A DNA stretch of 64,000 bases from the NCBI RefSeq assembly GCF_040049275.1, contig NZ_JBDZDT010000001.1, forward strand, positions 558,001 through 622,000, written 5' to 3'. The stretch comes from Aquabacter sp040049275. GTDB lineage: Bacteria > Pseudomonadota > Alphaproteobacteria > Rhizobiales > Xanthobacteraceae. This document shows positions 56,335 through 64,000 of this stretch, piece by piece (position 1 is the stretch's first letter; the number at the start of each line of letters is the position of its first letter). A model generated the notes under the pieces. It did not search any database. It saw only the letters and a program-made list of their open reading frames with translations, and had not been told where the DNA came from. The position numbers and the translations under genes are program-made.

Positions 56335-56700
56335 GGAAACCTCCCCGTGACCTGAAGCCTCGTGAAGCGCGGTTGCCCGCGCGACGACAGGACGGACAAG
56401 CCTTTCGGGCCCATCCGGGGCACGCACTCGCGGGACCGGGGCGGTGTGGACGCGCCTAGATCCCAACGGGCCGTACCCGCTTCGCCGGTCACAAACCGGC
56501 CGCATCATCGAACCGAACGGCATTCGTCTCCCCGGCCCCGGCGCGAGCCAAGGCAAGGGCGTTTCAGAATGCGCGCGCTTGGAAAGGGAGATTCCCGTTC
56601 CGCACGGCCGGCAAGATGTAGTGCCTCTTCAGTGACGCCGACCTTTGGAGGGCCGACCGAGACCAAAAAAGCCCTTACGTCGTTGCTTCAAGTCACGTCC
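56335..56700 (-). ncRNA. Candidate speF-type leader RNA of ornithine decarboxylase
   Basis: Alphaproteobacterial ornithine decarboxylase genes often carry a conserved cis-regulatory leader, the speF motif. Here the space on the minus strand before the ODC start is unusually long, GC-structured (for example GCGCGGTTGCCCGCGC at 56367-56382 and GGGCCGTAC-type stems), and free of a convincing gene. I infer a leader RNA from position and gene identity; I did not match the covariance model. Confidence 0.4.
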
Positions 56701-57034
56701 CCCGCGTGAGGAGCGGGGTGCGCCGGTTCCCTCCGGCTGTCGATCGTCCTGGTAGCTTTCCGGCCTCTTGTCCGGACTTCCACCGATCGACACGTAACCA
56801 CAGGCACGTGCGAATTTGGGCAAGCGGGGATTTAGGGTATTCGCCCCGCCTTCGCAAGCGGCATTTTGATGAAATCCGCTCCACTTTGGCGCCATATTTT
56901 TTAGGCGGCTGAACGGTTTGACAGCAATCCGGCTCATCATACCGCTTCGAGGACCCGACATGCGTTTCGCGCGGTCGTGATATGCCCCTGAGGCAGAGGA
57001 AGCGCGCCCGTGTGTCGCGCGGCGGGTTTGACCC
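56701..57034. other. Structured intergenic region between ODC leader and hemA
   Basis: No gene is supported. A long inverted repeat, TGTCGATCG (56738-56746) with CGATCGACA (56784-56792), encloses a smaller CCGG/CCGG stem. The following part is AT-richer than the genome and should hold the ODC promoter on the minus strand. Confidence 0.5.
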
Positions 57035-57082
57035 TTGATCGAGGTCAAGGGAGGAGGCAATGTGCAACCCTAAGATTGGAAG
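57035..57082 (+). promoter_or_regulatory. FNR/FixK box and -10 element for hemA
   Basis: TTGATCGAGGTCAA (57035-57048) matches the TTGAT-N4-ATCAA consensus at all but one position. Its centre lies about 41 bases before a start expected near 57083, and TAAGAT (57071-57076) is a fitting -10. This is the layout of a class II FNR/FixK-activated promoter, consistent with oxygen control of haem synthesis. Confidence 0.75.
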
Positions 57083-57140
57083 AATTCGCGTCTAAGTTAA
57101 CGCCCGCGAATTCGGCCCACCCCGTGCCCCGGGACCGTGA

Positions 57141-58424
57141 ATGAACTACGATCTGTTCTTCGCCGATGCCGTCGATGCGCTGCGCCGCGAGCGCCGCTAT
57201 CGCACCTTCACGGACATCGAGCGCGACGCCAGCCGCTTCCCCCGCGCCCTGTGGCATTCGCCCGGCGGCCCGCGCGAGATCACGGTGTGGTGCTCCAACG
57301 ACTATCTCGGCATGGGCCGCCATCCGGTCGTGATCGAGGCCATGCGCGCCACCGCCCTGCTGCGCGGCGCCGGCGCCGGCGGCACCCGCAACATCTCCGG
57401 CAACAGCCATGAGATCCTGGCCCTCGAGCGCGAGTTGGCGGATCTCCACGGCAAGGACCAGGGCCTTGTCTTCACCTCCGGCTACGTTTCCAACGCCACC
57501 GGCATCTCCACCATCGCCAAGCTGATTCCGGACTGCGTGGTCATCTCCGACGAGCTGAACCACAATTCCATGATCGAGGGCGTGCGCCAGGGCGGCCGGC
57601 AGAAGGCTATCTTCCGCCATAACGACCTCGTGCACCTGGAAGAGCTGCTCAAGGCTGCCGGCAACCGGCCCAAGCTGGTCGTGTTCGAGAGTGTCTATTC
57701 CATGGATGGCGACATCGCCCCCATGGCCGAGATCTGCGACCTCGCCGAGCGCTACGGCGCCATGACCTATCTCGACGAGGTGCACGCGGTGGGCATGTAC
57801 GGCCCGCGCGGCGGCGGCGTCGCCGAGCGCGACGGCGTCATGGACCGAATCGATGTCATCGAGGGCACGCTGGGCAAGGCGTTCGGCGTCATCGGCGGCT
57901 ATCTCACCGGCAAGCGCGTGGTGATGGACGCGGTGCGCTCCTATGCGCCGGGCTTCATCTTCACCACCGCCCTCCCTCCGGCCATCGCCGCCGCCGCCAC
58001 CGCCTCGGTGAAGCACCTGAAGGCCTCGCAGGCGGAGCGGGACGGCCAGCGCGCCCAGGTGGCCAAGACCAAGGCGGCCCTCGCCGCCGCCGGCCTGCCG
58101 CAGATGGAAACGCCCACCCACATCATCCCCGTGATGGTGGGCGACGCGAAGGCCTGTAAGGCGGCGAGCGACGTGCTGCTCGCCGAGCACGGCATCTATA
58201 TCCAGCCCATCAATTACCCCACCGTGCCCCGAGGCACGGAGCGGCTGCGCATCACCCCGACCCCGTTCCATACGGACAAGATGATCGCGCACCTCGCCGA
58301 ATCGCTCAGCGACGTGTGGTCCCGGCTGGACCTGCCCCGCGTCACCGACGCGCCCGCCCCGCTGCGGGCCGCCATGGGTGCCGCCGCGCCCGCGCCCATC
58401 CCGGTTCCGGTGGGCGGCGGCTGA
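57141..58424 (+). CDS. hemA: 5-aminolevulinate synthase
   Basis: This 427-residue PLP enzyme condenses glycine and succinyl-CoA to 5-aminolevulinate, the first haem step in alphaproteobacteria. PLP-binding Lys246 is in EGTLGKAFG. WCSNDYLGMG (near residue 50), GAGAGGTRNISGN (near 76) and TYLDEVHAVGMYG (near 209) match the family. Length is typical for the alphaproteobacterial enzyme. ATG 57141 is preceded by GGGACCGTGA. An FNR/FixK box and -10 lie upstream. The gene ends seven bases before the LprI-like gene. Confidence 0.97.
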   Translation: MNYDLFFADAVDALRRERRYRTFTDIERDASRFPRALWHSPGGPREITVWCSNDYLGMGRHPVVIEAMRATALLRGAGAGGTRNISGNSHEILALERELADLHGKDQGLVFTSGYVSNATGISTIAKLIPDCVVISDELNHNSMIEGVRQGGRQKAIFRHNDLVHLEELLKAAGNRPKLVVFESVYSMDGDIAPMAEICDLAERYGAMTYLDEVHAVGMYGPRGGGVAERDGVMDRIDVIEGTLGKAFGVIGGYLTGKRVVMDAVRSYAPGFIFTTALPPAIAAAATASVKHLKASQAERDGQRAQVAKTKAALAAAGLPQMETPTHIIPVMVGDAKACKAASDVLLAEHGIYIQPINYPTVPRGTERLRITPTPFHTDKMIAHLAESLSDVWSRLDLPRVTDAPAPLRAAMGAAAPAPIPVPVGGG

Positions 58425-58431
58425 GGCTGTC

Positions 58432-59124
58432 ATGAATGGGCGTCGCCTTGCGGCTTTCGCGGCATCAGTCGGCGCCCTTCTCTTCCTGATTTCCCATTCC
58501 ACCGCGATGGCTGAGAGCGGGCCGTCCTTCGACTGCAAGGCCGCGCGCACGGGCCCCGAAAAGGCGATCTGCGCCAGCCCCTCTCTCTCGGCCCTCGACC
58601 GCCGCGTGGCGGCCGCCTACCGCAAGGCCATGGCGGCGTTCGATGCGCCCACGCAGGCGGCGCTGCGCACTGACCAGCGTTATTTCCTCGAAGCGCGCAA
58701 CGCCTACTTCGGCACGCGCGATTACGAGCTGAAGAGCGATCTCGCCGACCGGGCGCAGATGCTGGAGAGCCTCGACCTCTCGCCCCGCCCCGGCTGGGAC
58801 GGCAAATGGGTCAGCGTGGTGGGCCTGATCGAGATCGCGCCGAAGGGGCGGGGCCGGCAGGCCAGCATCTCCACCGTGGCGCTCACCATGAGCCACCCCG
58901 TCTGCGACCTGGAAGCCGGCGCCCTGCCCGATGGCGACGCGCTGGTGGTGGGCGGGAGCCCCGCCGAGCTGAAGGAAAATGACGGCTGGACGGTCCGCCT
59001 CACCCGCACGGGCGCCGCGCTCAATGCCGAGCTGTTGCCACCCAAGGGCGGCCCGGACGGTGAGCCACCCTTCTGTGGGCATATCCCTTCCATCGCAGGC
59101 GCATTCTTTCCCGTCCGGCCGTGA
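58432..59124 (+). CDS. LprI/DUF1311-type exported protein
   Basis: This 230-residue secreted protein has a signal peptide (1-29) and an N-terminal helical DUF1311/LprI-like segment: SFDCKAARTGPEKAICASPS with Cys residues near 36 and 49, then LSALDRRVAAAYRKAMAAFD. The C-terminal part (about 120-230) is beta-like and unassigned. LprI-type proteins can inhibit lysozyme. It probably shares a transcript with hemA, seven bases upstream, but the link is unclear. Confidence 0.78.
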   Translation: MNGRRLAAFAASVGALLFLISHSTAMAESGPSFDCKAARTGPEKAICASPSLSALDRRVAAAYRKAMAAFDAPTQAALRTDQRYFLEARNAYFGTRDYELKSDLADRAQMLESLDLSPRPGWDGKWVSVVGLIEIAPKGRGRQASISTVALTMSHPVCDLEAGALPDGDALVVGGSPAELKENDGWTVRLTRTGAALNAELLPPKGGPDGEPPFCGHIPSIAGAFFPVRP

Positions 59125-59147
59125 TCGTCTCCCCTGTGGAGCCATCC

Positions 59148-59267
59148 CCTCTCCCGCTAGCGGGGGAGGGTTAGGGAGGGGGCACCTCAAGCAGAGCTAC
59201 AGCTGGGATATCTGAGAGATCGCGCTCTCCCCCTCCCCAGCCCTCCCCCGCTAGCGGGAGAGGGGGG
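59148..59267. repeat. Family B MITE-like element
   Basis: CCCTCTCCCGCTAGCGGGGG (59148-59167) and its complement near 59242-59266 are inverted ends, with centre CTAG in place of CTTG/CAAG. The inner GGCACCTCAAGCAGAGC is shared with the 43-kb copy (reverse). It occupies most of the 221-base gap before the next gene. Confidence 0.75.
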
Positions 59268-59345
59268 ACGATCCTTCGCCCAGGGCCCGCTTTCAAACGG
59301 CAGTCGATGCCTTTAGCTTCCGCCACTGTGCAGGGGGGGCGGGCG

Positions 59346-60407
59346 ATGTCGGAGCAGAACGCGCATTCAGGCGAGACGGCCACCATCGCCCTGTTCCGGG
59401 ACGCCACCGAAATCCTGTTCGCGGTGGCCGATCGCCGGCGCGGGACGGACCCCACAGTCCCCTTGGTGCCACGCCGCCATTTCGTGAAGGACGCGGACGA
59501 AGCGCACCGCATCGCTCTCGAAGGACCAAACCCCATCGTTGGCATGTCGCTCGATGATCTTCTGGACTGCGCCGGCTCCGGCCATGCCAATGCCGGCCAG
59601 CTCGCGGCCTTCGCCGGTGTCCATCGCGGCTTCCTCACCCTCATGGCCGCACCGGGCATCGCCAGGGCTGCGGATCTGAAGGGGCGCCGCGTGGCGGTGG
59701 ACACCGACACCGGCTATGCCAGCGCCCTGTTCGAGATGCTGCGCCAGGAGGGCCTGGAGCGCGGGCGCGACTATGAGGTGGTCTATGCTGGCGCCACCAA
59801 TTTGCGCTTCGAGAAATTGGTGCGCGGAGAATTCGACGCCACCCTGCTGGGCGCCCCTTTTACGCGGCTCGCCTTGCTCCAAGGCTACGCTGCCCTCGGA
59901 ACCGTTATCGGCGCCCTTGGCGGCTACCAGGCCATCGTGCTTGCTGCGCGCCGGCCCTGGCTGCGGGAGAATGGCGAGACCGCACACAAGGTCGCCTCCT
60001 GCCTCACCCAGACCCTGGCCTGGGCCACCGCGCCCGCCAATCGCGTGGCGCTCGAAGGCTTTCTCGGGGAGATCTTCCCGGACCTCGACAGTGCGGCGGT
60101 CCGCGCGGTCGCGGAGGACATGTTCGGCGCCGGCAGCGAATTTCTGGCCGACGGCCGTATGCGCGGGGAGGACATGAAAGTGGTCATCGACCTCTTCAAC
60201 GCCTCGCGCGGCGCATCCCTCACGCTCCAGGCGGTCGCGGGATTGGTTGGATGCAAGCCATGGAGCCTGAGCGCATCCAAAAAGCGAGAACGCCCGCGCG
60301 GGTCCGAGCAGGCGCATAGCTTTGCCAGCATATCCCTCTATTGGCGGCGCGTTTCCGTCCACGAAGTGAACATCAGTTACGCCTTAGAAATTATGCCGGC
60401 AAAATAG
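59346..60407 (+). CDS. NMT1/PhnD-like substrate-binding-fold protein, no signal peptide
   Basis: This 353-residue protein resembles periplasmic binding proteins for nitrate, sulfonates or thiamine precursors: LKGRRVAVDTDTGYASALFE near residue 117 and FEKLVRGEFDATLLGAPFTR near residue 155. It has no evident signal peptide, so it may be cytoplasmic. The C-terminal 40 residues (from about 311) are encoded by a family C repeat and an AT-rich extension and are likely recent. The ancestral protein probably ended near residue 310. ATG 59346 has a G-run upstream. It is next to a TauE/SafE permease gene. Confidence 0.72.
   Translation: MSEQNAHSGETATIALFRDATEILFAVADRRRGTDPTVPLVPRRHFVKDADEAHRIALEGPNPIVGMSLDDLLDCAGSGHANAGQLAAFAGVHRGFLTLMAAPGIARAADLKGRRVAVDTDTGYASALFEMLRQEGLERGRDYEVVYAGATNLRFEKLVRGEFDATLLGAPFTRLALLQGYAALGTVIGALGGYQAIVLAARRPWLRENGETAHKVASCLTQTLAWATAPANRVALEGFLGEIFPDLDSAAVRAVAEDMFGAGSEFLADGRMRGEDMKVVIDLFNASRGASLTLQAVAGLVGCKPWSLSASKKRERPRGSEQAHSFASISLYWRRVSVHEVNISYALEIMPAK
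60277..60322 (+). repeat. Family C repeat, copy 1 (inside a coding region)
   Basis: This 46-base segment is about 85 percent identical to 61324-61371. It encodes residues from 311 of the NMT1-like protein and seems to have replaced the original C-terminus. Confidence 0.7.
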
Positions 60408-60501
60408 GCCGGAAATTGCCAGGGCGCGGACATGCTATATCATTGACTATTTTTATACCTCCGATCTACCTCTCGCGAACGCTGGCGCGGGGGCGAAAGA
60501 C

Positions 60502-61284
60502 GTGGATCCATCTCATTTTTTCTACTGGCTTGTGCTCGCAGTCGCGGGGCTTGCCTGCGGTTTCCTGAACACGCTGGCGTCTTCCGGCTCCGCCGTCAGC
60601 CTGCCATTGCTGATTGCCGTTCTCGGCATCGGCGAAGGGGTGGCCAACGCCACCAACCGTCTGCCGGTCCTGGTGGGCGCCGTCATGGCGACCTTCAGCT
60701 TCGCGCAGCGCGGGCAACTGGACTGGTCCGCCGCGATCAGGCTCGTCCCGCCGGCGGCCCTCGGCAGCATTCTGGGGGTGCACGCGGCGGAGGCGCTCAC
60801 GGATCACCAGCTTTCCACCATCATCGATGGCGCGGTGCTTATCGCGCTGATCCTCGTGATGACAAAGCTCAAGGATATCCTCGTCAAGAATCACAATAAG
60901 ATCCCTGAGATTCACTGGCGCGGCATGCTCCTCATCTTCGCGGTCGGATTCTGGCTGGGTTTCATCGTCCTCGATGGCGCGACCTATCTGATGATGATCC
61001 TGATGCTCTTCTTCTATTACGATCTTCCCCAGGCCAATGCGCTCAAGAGCCTTTTGATCGCCGTCACGTCGCTGCTGCCGGTCCTGATCTTCGCCCATCA
61101 CGGGAAGATCCTCTGGATGGAAGGCGGCGTCCTGGCGCTTGGAAGCGTCCTCGGCGGGTATCTGGGCGTGATCCTCTCCAATGTCCCCCAGGCCCGGCAG
61201 ATCGCCTTCCGCACGCTTGTGGTCGTTATTTCCATCGAACTGGTACAGCTCGTCTGGCACGCGACAGCGTCGCTGCGCGCCTGA
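60502..61284 (+). CDS. TauE/SafE-family membrane protein
   Basis: This 260-residue membrane protein has about eight helices and the two repeat-unit motifs: GFLNTLASSGSAVSLPLLIA near residue 20 and GFWLGFIVLDGATYLMMILM near residue 151. The family exports sulfite, sulfoacetate or other anions. The GTG start at 60502 has GGGGG eight bases upstream. It follows the NMT1-like gene by 94 bases. Substrate unknown; a sulfonate or organic-acid role would suit the neighbour. Confidence 0.85.
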   Translation: MDPSHFFYWLVLAVAGLACGFLNTLASSGSAVSLPLLIAVLGIGEGVANATNRLPVLVGAVMATFSFAQRGQLDWSAAIRLVPPAALGSILGVHAAEALTDHQLSTIIDGAVLIALILVMTKLKDILVKNHNKIPEIHWRGMLLIFAVGFWLGFIVLDGATYLMMILMLFFYYDLPQANALKSLLIAVTSLLPVLIFAHHGKILWMEGGVLALGSVLGGYLGVILSNVPQARQIAFRTLVVVISIELVQLVWHATASLRA

Positions 61285-61649
61285 CGGCCCATGGAAAAGT
61301 GGGCTTGCGCCCACGAACCGGCGCCAAAAGCGAGAACGCCCCGCCCGGGTAACGGGCAGGGCGCATAGCTTCGCTAGGTCAGGCTATGACAGCGCTCCAG
61401 GCGGAGGCCGCTCTGCGTGACTTCGGTGCCGGGGATGCGGGCCCAAAGGGGATCTTCCTAGCCCGGCGCACGATCACAATAATCTGCATATAAGGCCGGT
61501 GCCCAACGCGCGCAATCCTCCGTATGACGGGCAGATATGTGCGCCGCGCAGATCGCTTCGTCCAAGGTGCGGTGACCCGGAATGGTCCCACTGCCGGGCA
61601 GAATGCGGCTTTCGAACAATCACTTACCCGAAGGAGGTAGTGAGGAAGA
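61285..61649. other. Intergenic region before the penicillin-binding protein end
   Basis: These 365 bases lie between convergent genes. They contain the second family C repeat and its hairpin, and otherwise no gene I can support. A 35-codon plus-strand frame begins at 61386 without a ribosome site. Confidence 0.55.
61324..61371 (+). repeat. Family C repeat, copy 2, with terminator-like hairpin
   Basis: This 48-base unit is similar to 60277-60322. Its middle forms an 11-bp stem with one mismatch, CGCCCCGCCCG-GGTAA-CGGGCAGGGCG (61337-61363), and could terminate the TauE gene. There is no T-run. Confidence 0.65.
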
Positions 61650-63932
61650 CTACCGCCGCCCGCCCAGGAATGTATCCACGAACCAGCGGTCCAGCGTCAT
61701 GGGTTCCTGCCCGCGCGGCGCCTGGGAGGGCGGCAGGCTGCCCACCACGGCGGGGGGCGCCTCGTCGGGCATGGCGCCGGGCGGCAGAGGCTGGCCGAGA
61801 CCGAAGCCGGGAGAGCGGGCGCCACCCGGAAGGTCCGCCACCGGCACGCCCTGGAGCGCGCCTTTCATATAGCGGCTCCAGATCTCCACCGGCAGGTTGG
61901 CGCCGGAGGCCTTCTTGGTGGGCGAGGAATCATCATTTCCGAGCCACACGGCCGTCACGAGCCGGGCGGTGTAGCCCACGAACCAGGCGTCGCGATAATC
62001 CTGCGAGGTGCCGGTCTTCCCCGCCGCCTCCCAGCCCGGAAGATCGGCCCGGCGGCCGGTGCCGGTGATGAGGGTCTCCTCCATCATGCGGTTCATCATG
62101 CCCGCATATTCCGGCGCCATCACCCGGCCCGGCCCCGAGGCGGCGCGGGCATAAAGCGTCTTTCCGTCCGGCCCCTTCACGCTGTCGATCACATACGGGA
62201 TCACCCCGATGCCGCCATTGGCGAAGGGTGTATAGGCCGCTGCCAGCTCCAGCACCGAGACCTCGGACGTGCCGAGCGCGATTGAGGCGTTGGGATCAAG
62301 CTGGGAGGCAATGCCGAGGCGATGCGCGGTCGCCACCACGGCCTTCGGCCCCACCTCCAGGACGAGGCGGACAGACACCGTGTTGAGGGACGCTGCCAGC
62401 GCCTGCTGCAAGGTCACCGGCCCGCGATAATCGTGGGTGGAGTTCTCCGGCCGCCAGCCCTTCAGCTGAATGGGCGCATCCTCGCGCACCGTGTCGGGGG
62501 TCAGGCCCTTCTCCAGAGCGGTGAGATAGATGAAGGGCTTGAAGGCGGAGCCGGGCTGGCGGCGCGAGGTGACGGCGCGGTTGTACTGGCTCTCCTCATA
62601 GGACCGGCCGCCGATCAGGGCCCGGACCGCGCCATCCGGCGCGAGGGAGACCAGCGCCCCCTGGCCCACGCCGAACTTGGCGCCGGATTTCGCCAGCGTC
62701 TCGGACAACGCGCTCTGGGCCTGGGCCTGCATGTTGGCGTCGATGGTGGTGCGCACCGTCACGTCGCCGGAGAGTTCGCCCACATAGGAATCCAGCTGGT
62801 CCACCACCCAGTCGGCCACATAGCCGATGGAGCCGGGCGCAGAGGGCGGCGCCACGGTGGCCGGCTTGGCGAGGGCCGCGGCCTGCATGTCCGGGGAGAT
62901 CAGGCCCTGTTCGCGCATGGAGGCGAGCACCAGGGCCGCGCGCTCCTGCGAGGCTTTCAGGTTGCGCGTGGGGGCAAGGCGCGAGGGGGCGTTGACGATG
63001 CCCGCCAGCATGGCCGCCTCGGCGAGCGTGACGTTGCGCGCGGACTTGCCGAAATAGCGCTGCGCCGCCGCTTCCACCCCATAGGCGCCCGAGCCGAAAT
63101 AGACCCGGTTCATATAGAGGTCGAGAATCTCGGCCTTAGAGAATTTCTGCTCCAGCCAGAGCGCCAGGATCACCTCCTGGATCTTGCGGGAGAAGGTGCG
63201 CTCCTGGGTGAGGAACAGGTTCTTGGCGAGCTGCTGGGTGAGCGTCGAGCCGCCCTGGCGCACCCGGCGCGAAACCATGTTGGTGGCGACCGCGCGGGCA
63301 AGCCCCACGGGGTCGAGGCCCCAATGGTCGTAGAAGCGCCGATCCTCGATGGCGATGAAGGCGTTGGGCAGATAAGCCGGCAACTGTTTCAGCGGCACCG
63401 CCGCCCCGCCCATGTCGCCTCGGGTTGCGAGCGGCTTTCCGTCTGCCGCCTGGATCATGATGGTGGGCGGGCGCTTGGGCACCATGAGCGTCTGCATGGG
63501 CGGCAGCTTGGAGGCCTCATAGGCGACGAGGCCCGCCACAGCGATGCCGACCCACAGCCCAAGGATAAGGCACCATTTCACGAGGCCGAGAAGCAGCGAG
63601 CCGCGCTTCCGGCGCGCGCGCCGGGGCGCGGGCTCCGCCTTGCCGCGGCGGGGCTCGGCGGTGCCGCGCTTGGGAGCGCCGGCCTTGCCCTTCGCAGGAC
63701 GGCCGGAAGATGCGCTGGTGCGTTGGGAGACGCTCGCCACCTCACTCCTTTCGGTGTCGGCCGTGCGCGCGCCTGCAAGCGCGGGCTCGGCCTTGGGGCG
63801 GCGCTTCGGCCGCGCGTCCTCGCGCGGGGCTGCCGCACGGTCATTGGCATCGAGGCGGATGTCGAACAGCGTCTCCGGCCGCTCAAGCACGGGCTCGCGC
63901 CGTTCATCCTCTCCTTTTCCGCGCCACGCCAT
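61650..63932 (-). CDS. Class A penicillin-binding protein (PBP1A family)
   Basis: This 760-residue bifunctional peptidoglycan enzyme has a long basic low-complexity cytoplasmic tail (1-110), one membrane helix (about 114-138), a glycosyltransferase domain (about 165-345) and a transpeptidase domain (about 425-690). Glu196 in IEDRRFYDHWG is the transferase base, and GGSTLTQQLAKN follows. Transpeptidase motifs are SAFK (Ser462, Lys465), SLN near 510 and KTGTS near 638. It polymerises and crosslinks the wall in the periplasm. ATG 63932 was preferred to 63950, which has no ribosome site. The first-half tail of over 100 residues is longer than in most PBP1 proteins. Confidence 0.94.
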   Translation of the reverse strand: MAWRGKGEDERREPVLERPETLFDIRLDANDRAAAPREDARPKRRPKAEPALAGARTADTERSEVASVSQRTSASSGRPAKGKAGAPKRGTAEPRRGKAEPAPRRARRKRGSLLLGLVKWCLILGLWVGIAVAGLVAYEASKLPPMQTLMVPKRPPTIMIQAADGKPLATRGDMGGAAVPLKQLPAYLPNAFIAIEDRRFYDHWGLDPVGLARAVATNMVSRRVRQGGSTLTQQLAKNLFLTQERTFSRKIQEVILALWLEQKFSKAEILDLYMNRVYFGSGAYGVEAAAQRYFGKSARNVTLAEAAMLAGIVNAPSRLAPTRNLKASQERAALVLASMREQGLISPDMQAAALAKPATVAPPSAPGSIGYVADWVVDQLDSYVGELSGDVTVRTTIDANMQAQAQSALSETLAKSGAKFGVGQGALVSLAPDGAVRALIGGRSYEESQYNRAVTSRRQPGSAFKPFIYLTALEKGLTPDTVREDAPIQLKGWRPENSTHDYRGPVTLQQALAASLNTVSVRLVLEVGPKAVVATAHRLGIASQLDPNASIALGTSEVSVLELAAAYTPFANGGIGVIPYVIDSVKGPDGKTLYARAASGPGRVMAPEYAGMMNRMMEETLITGTGRRADLPGWEAAGKTGTSQDYRDAWFVGYTARLVTAVWLGNDDSSPTKKASGANLPVEIWSRYMKGALQGVPVADLPGGARSPGFGLGQPLPPGAMPDEAPPAVVGSLPPSQAPRGQEPMTLDRWFVDTFLGGRR

Positions 63933-64000
63933 GATGCTTCCGCCCGCCATCGTCCGAGCAGACCTGAAAGACCTTCGAATGCGGCCATTTAAGGGGGGGT

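Noticed and set aside
56629..57060. A 143-codon minus-strand frame in the ODC-hemA gap
   Set aside because: It is basic and low-complexity, with no ribosome site or motif, and overlaps the inverted-repeat region.
57060..57095. An 11-residue leader peptide (MCNPKIGRIRV) with a strong ribosome site before hemA
   Set aside because: The FNR/FixK box and TAAGAT place the transcription start near 57083, so its start codon would lie upstream of that mRNA. It could be real only if another promoter lies further upstream.
61386..61493. A 35-residue frame between the TauE and penicillin-binding protein genes
   Set aside because: There is no ribosome site, and the sequence begins within a family C repeat flank; no motif.

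Overview
This is a GC-rich chromosomal window from an alphaproteobacterium, most likely Hyphomicrobiales and plausibly Xanthobacteraceae (Xanthobacter, Azorhizobium or Ancylobacter type). The evidence is the gene set: ALAS-type hemA under an FNR/FixK-like box, three-gene pntAA-pntAB-pntB preceded by the small aa3-oxidase subunit IV, murJ/trpS proximity, alphaproteobacterial-style ornithine decarboxylase, and many inverted GC-rich intergenic repeats. No tRNA, rRNA, CRISPR, prophage or transposase was seen. The genus is inference.

Layout. 1-7.4 kb: start of oxalyl-CoA decarboxylase, a GntR/FCD regulator, a tctCBA tricarboxylate transporter operon, then an IclR regulator divergent from a ketopantoate-reductase-like gene. 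7.5-10.5 kb: a tiny exported peptide, a YqaA-type membrane protein, and an ECF sigma/anti-sigma pair divergent from a periplasmic cupredoxin-like gene, with a shared inverted -35-like element. 10.6-17.1 kb: gltB-gltD glutamate synthase. 17.6-24.2 kb: a Pro-rich exported protein, a UbiB-like kinase, a membrane protein, a copper-handling pair (DUF2946-like, YcnI-PCuAC fusion), a VOC protein and a radical SAM protein. 24.3-27.6 kb: aa3 subunit IV plus transhydrogenase. 27.7-34.2 kb: tautomerase/LysR, MerR/carboxymuconolactone-decarboxylase-like, trpS, hydrolase, murJ.

34.4-46.3 kb is the most unusual stretch. A GntR/FCD regulator diverges from an apparently coordinated run: an alpha/beta hydrolase resembling 2,6-dihydroxypseudooxynicotine hydrolase, an HpcH/HpaI aldolase, two paralogous polysaccharide-deacetylase-fold hydrolases (allantoinase PuuE-like) around a fumarylacetoacetate-hydrolase-family enzyme, a complete branched-chain-type ABC importer, and an AtzG/AtzE-like amidase pair. 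Most junctions are 4-nt ATGA overlaps. It looks like uptake and stepwise hydrolysis of a cyclic or amide nitrogen compound whose identity I cannot read from sequence. A brnTA toxin-antitoxin module follows.

46.9-64 kb: a DadA-like oxidoreductase, an amino-acid ABC system with fused binding protein and permease, MFS/LysR, an orphan TctC-like binding protein, GNAT and ornithine decarboxylase with a long leader, hemA, an LprI-like protein, a signal-less NMT1-like protein, a TauE/SafE permease, and a class A penicillin-binding protein.

Three repeat families recur. A is a paired palindrome (CCCCGG-CTTGA-CCGGGG). B is a roughly 120-nt MITE-like element with inverted ends; one copy sits between gltB and gltD and another between the importer's binding-protein and ATPase genes. 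C is a roughly 47-nt direct repeat, one copy of which lies inside a coding region and forms part of a C-terminal tail.
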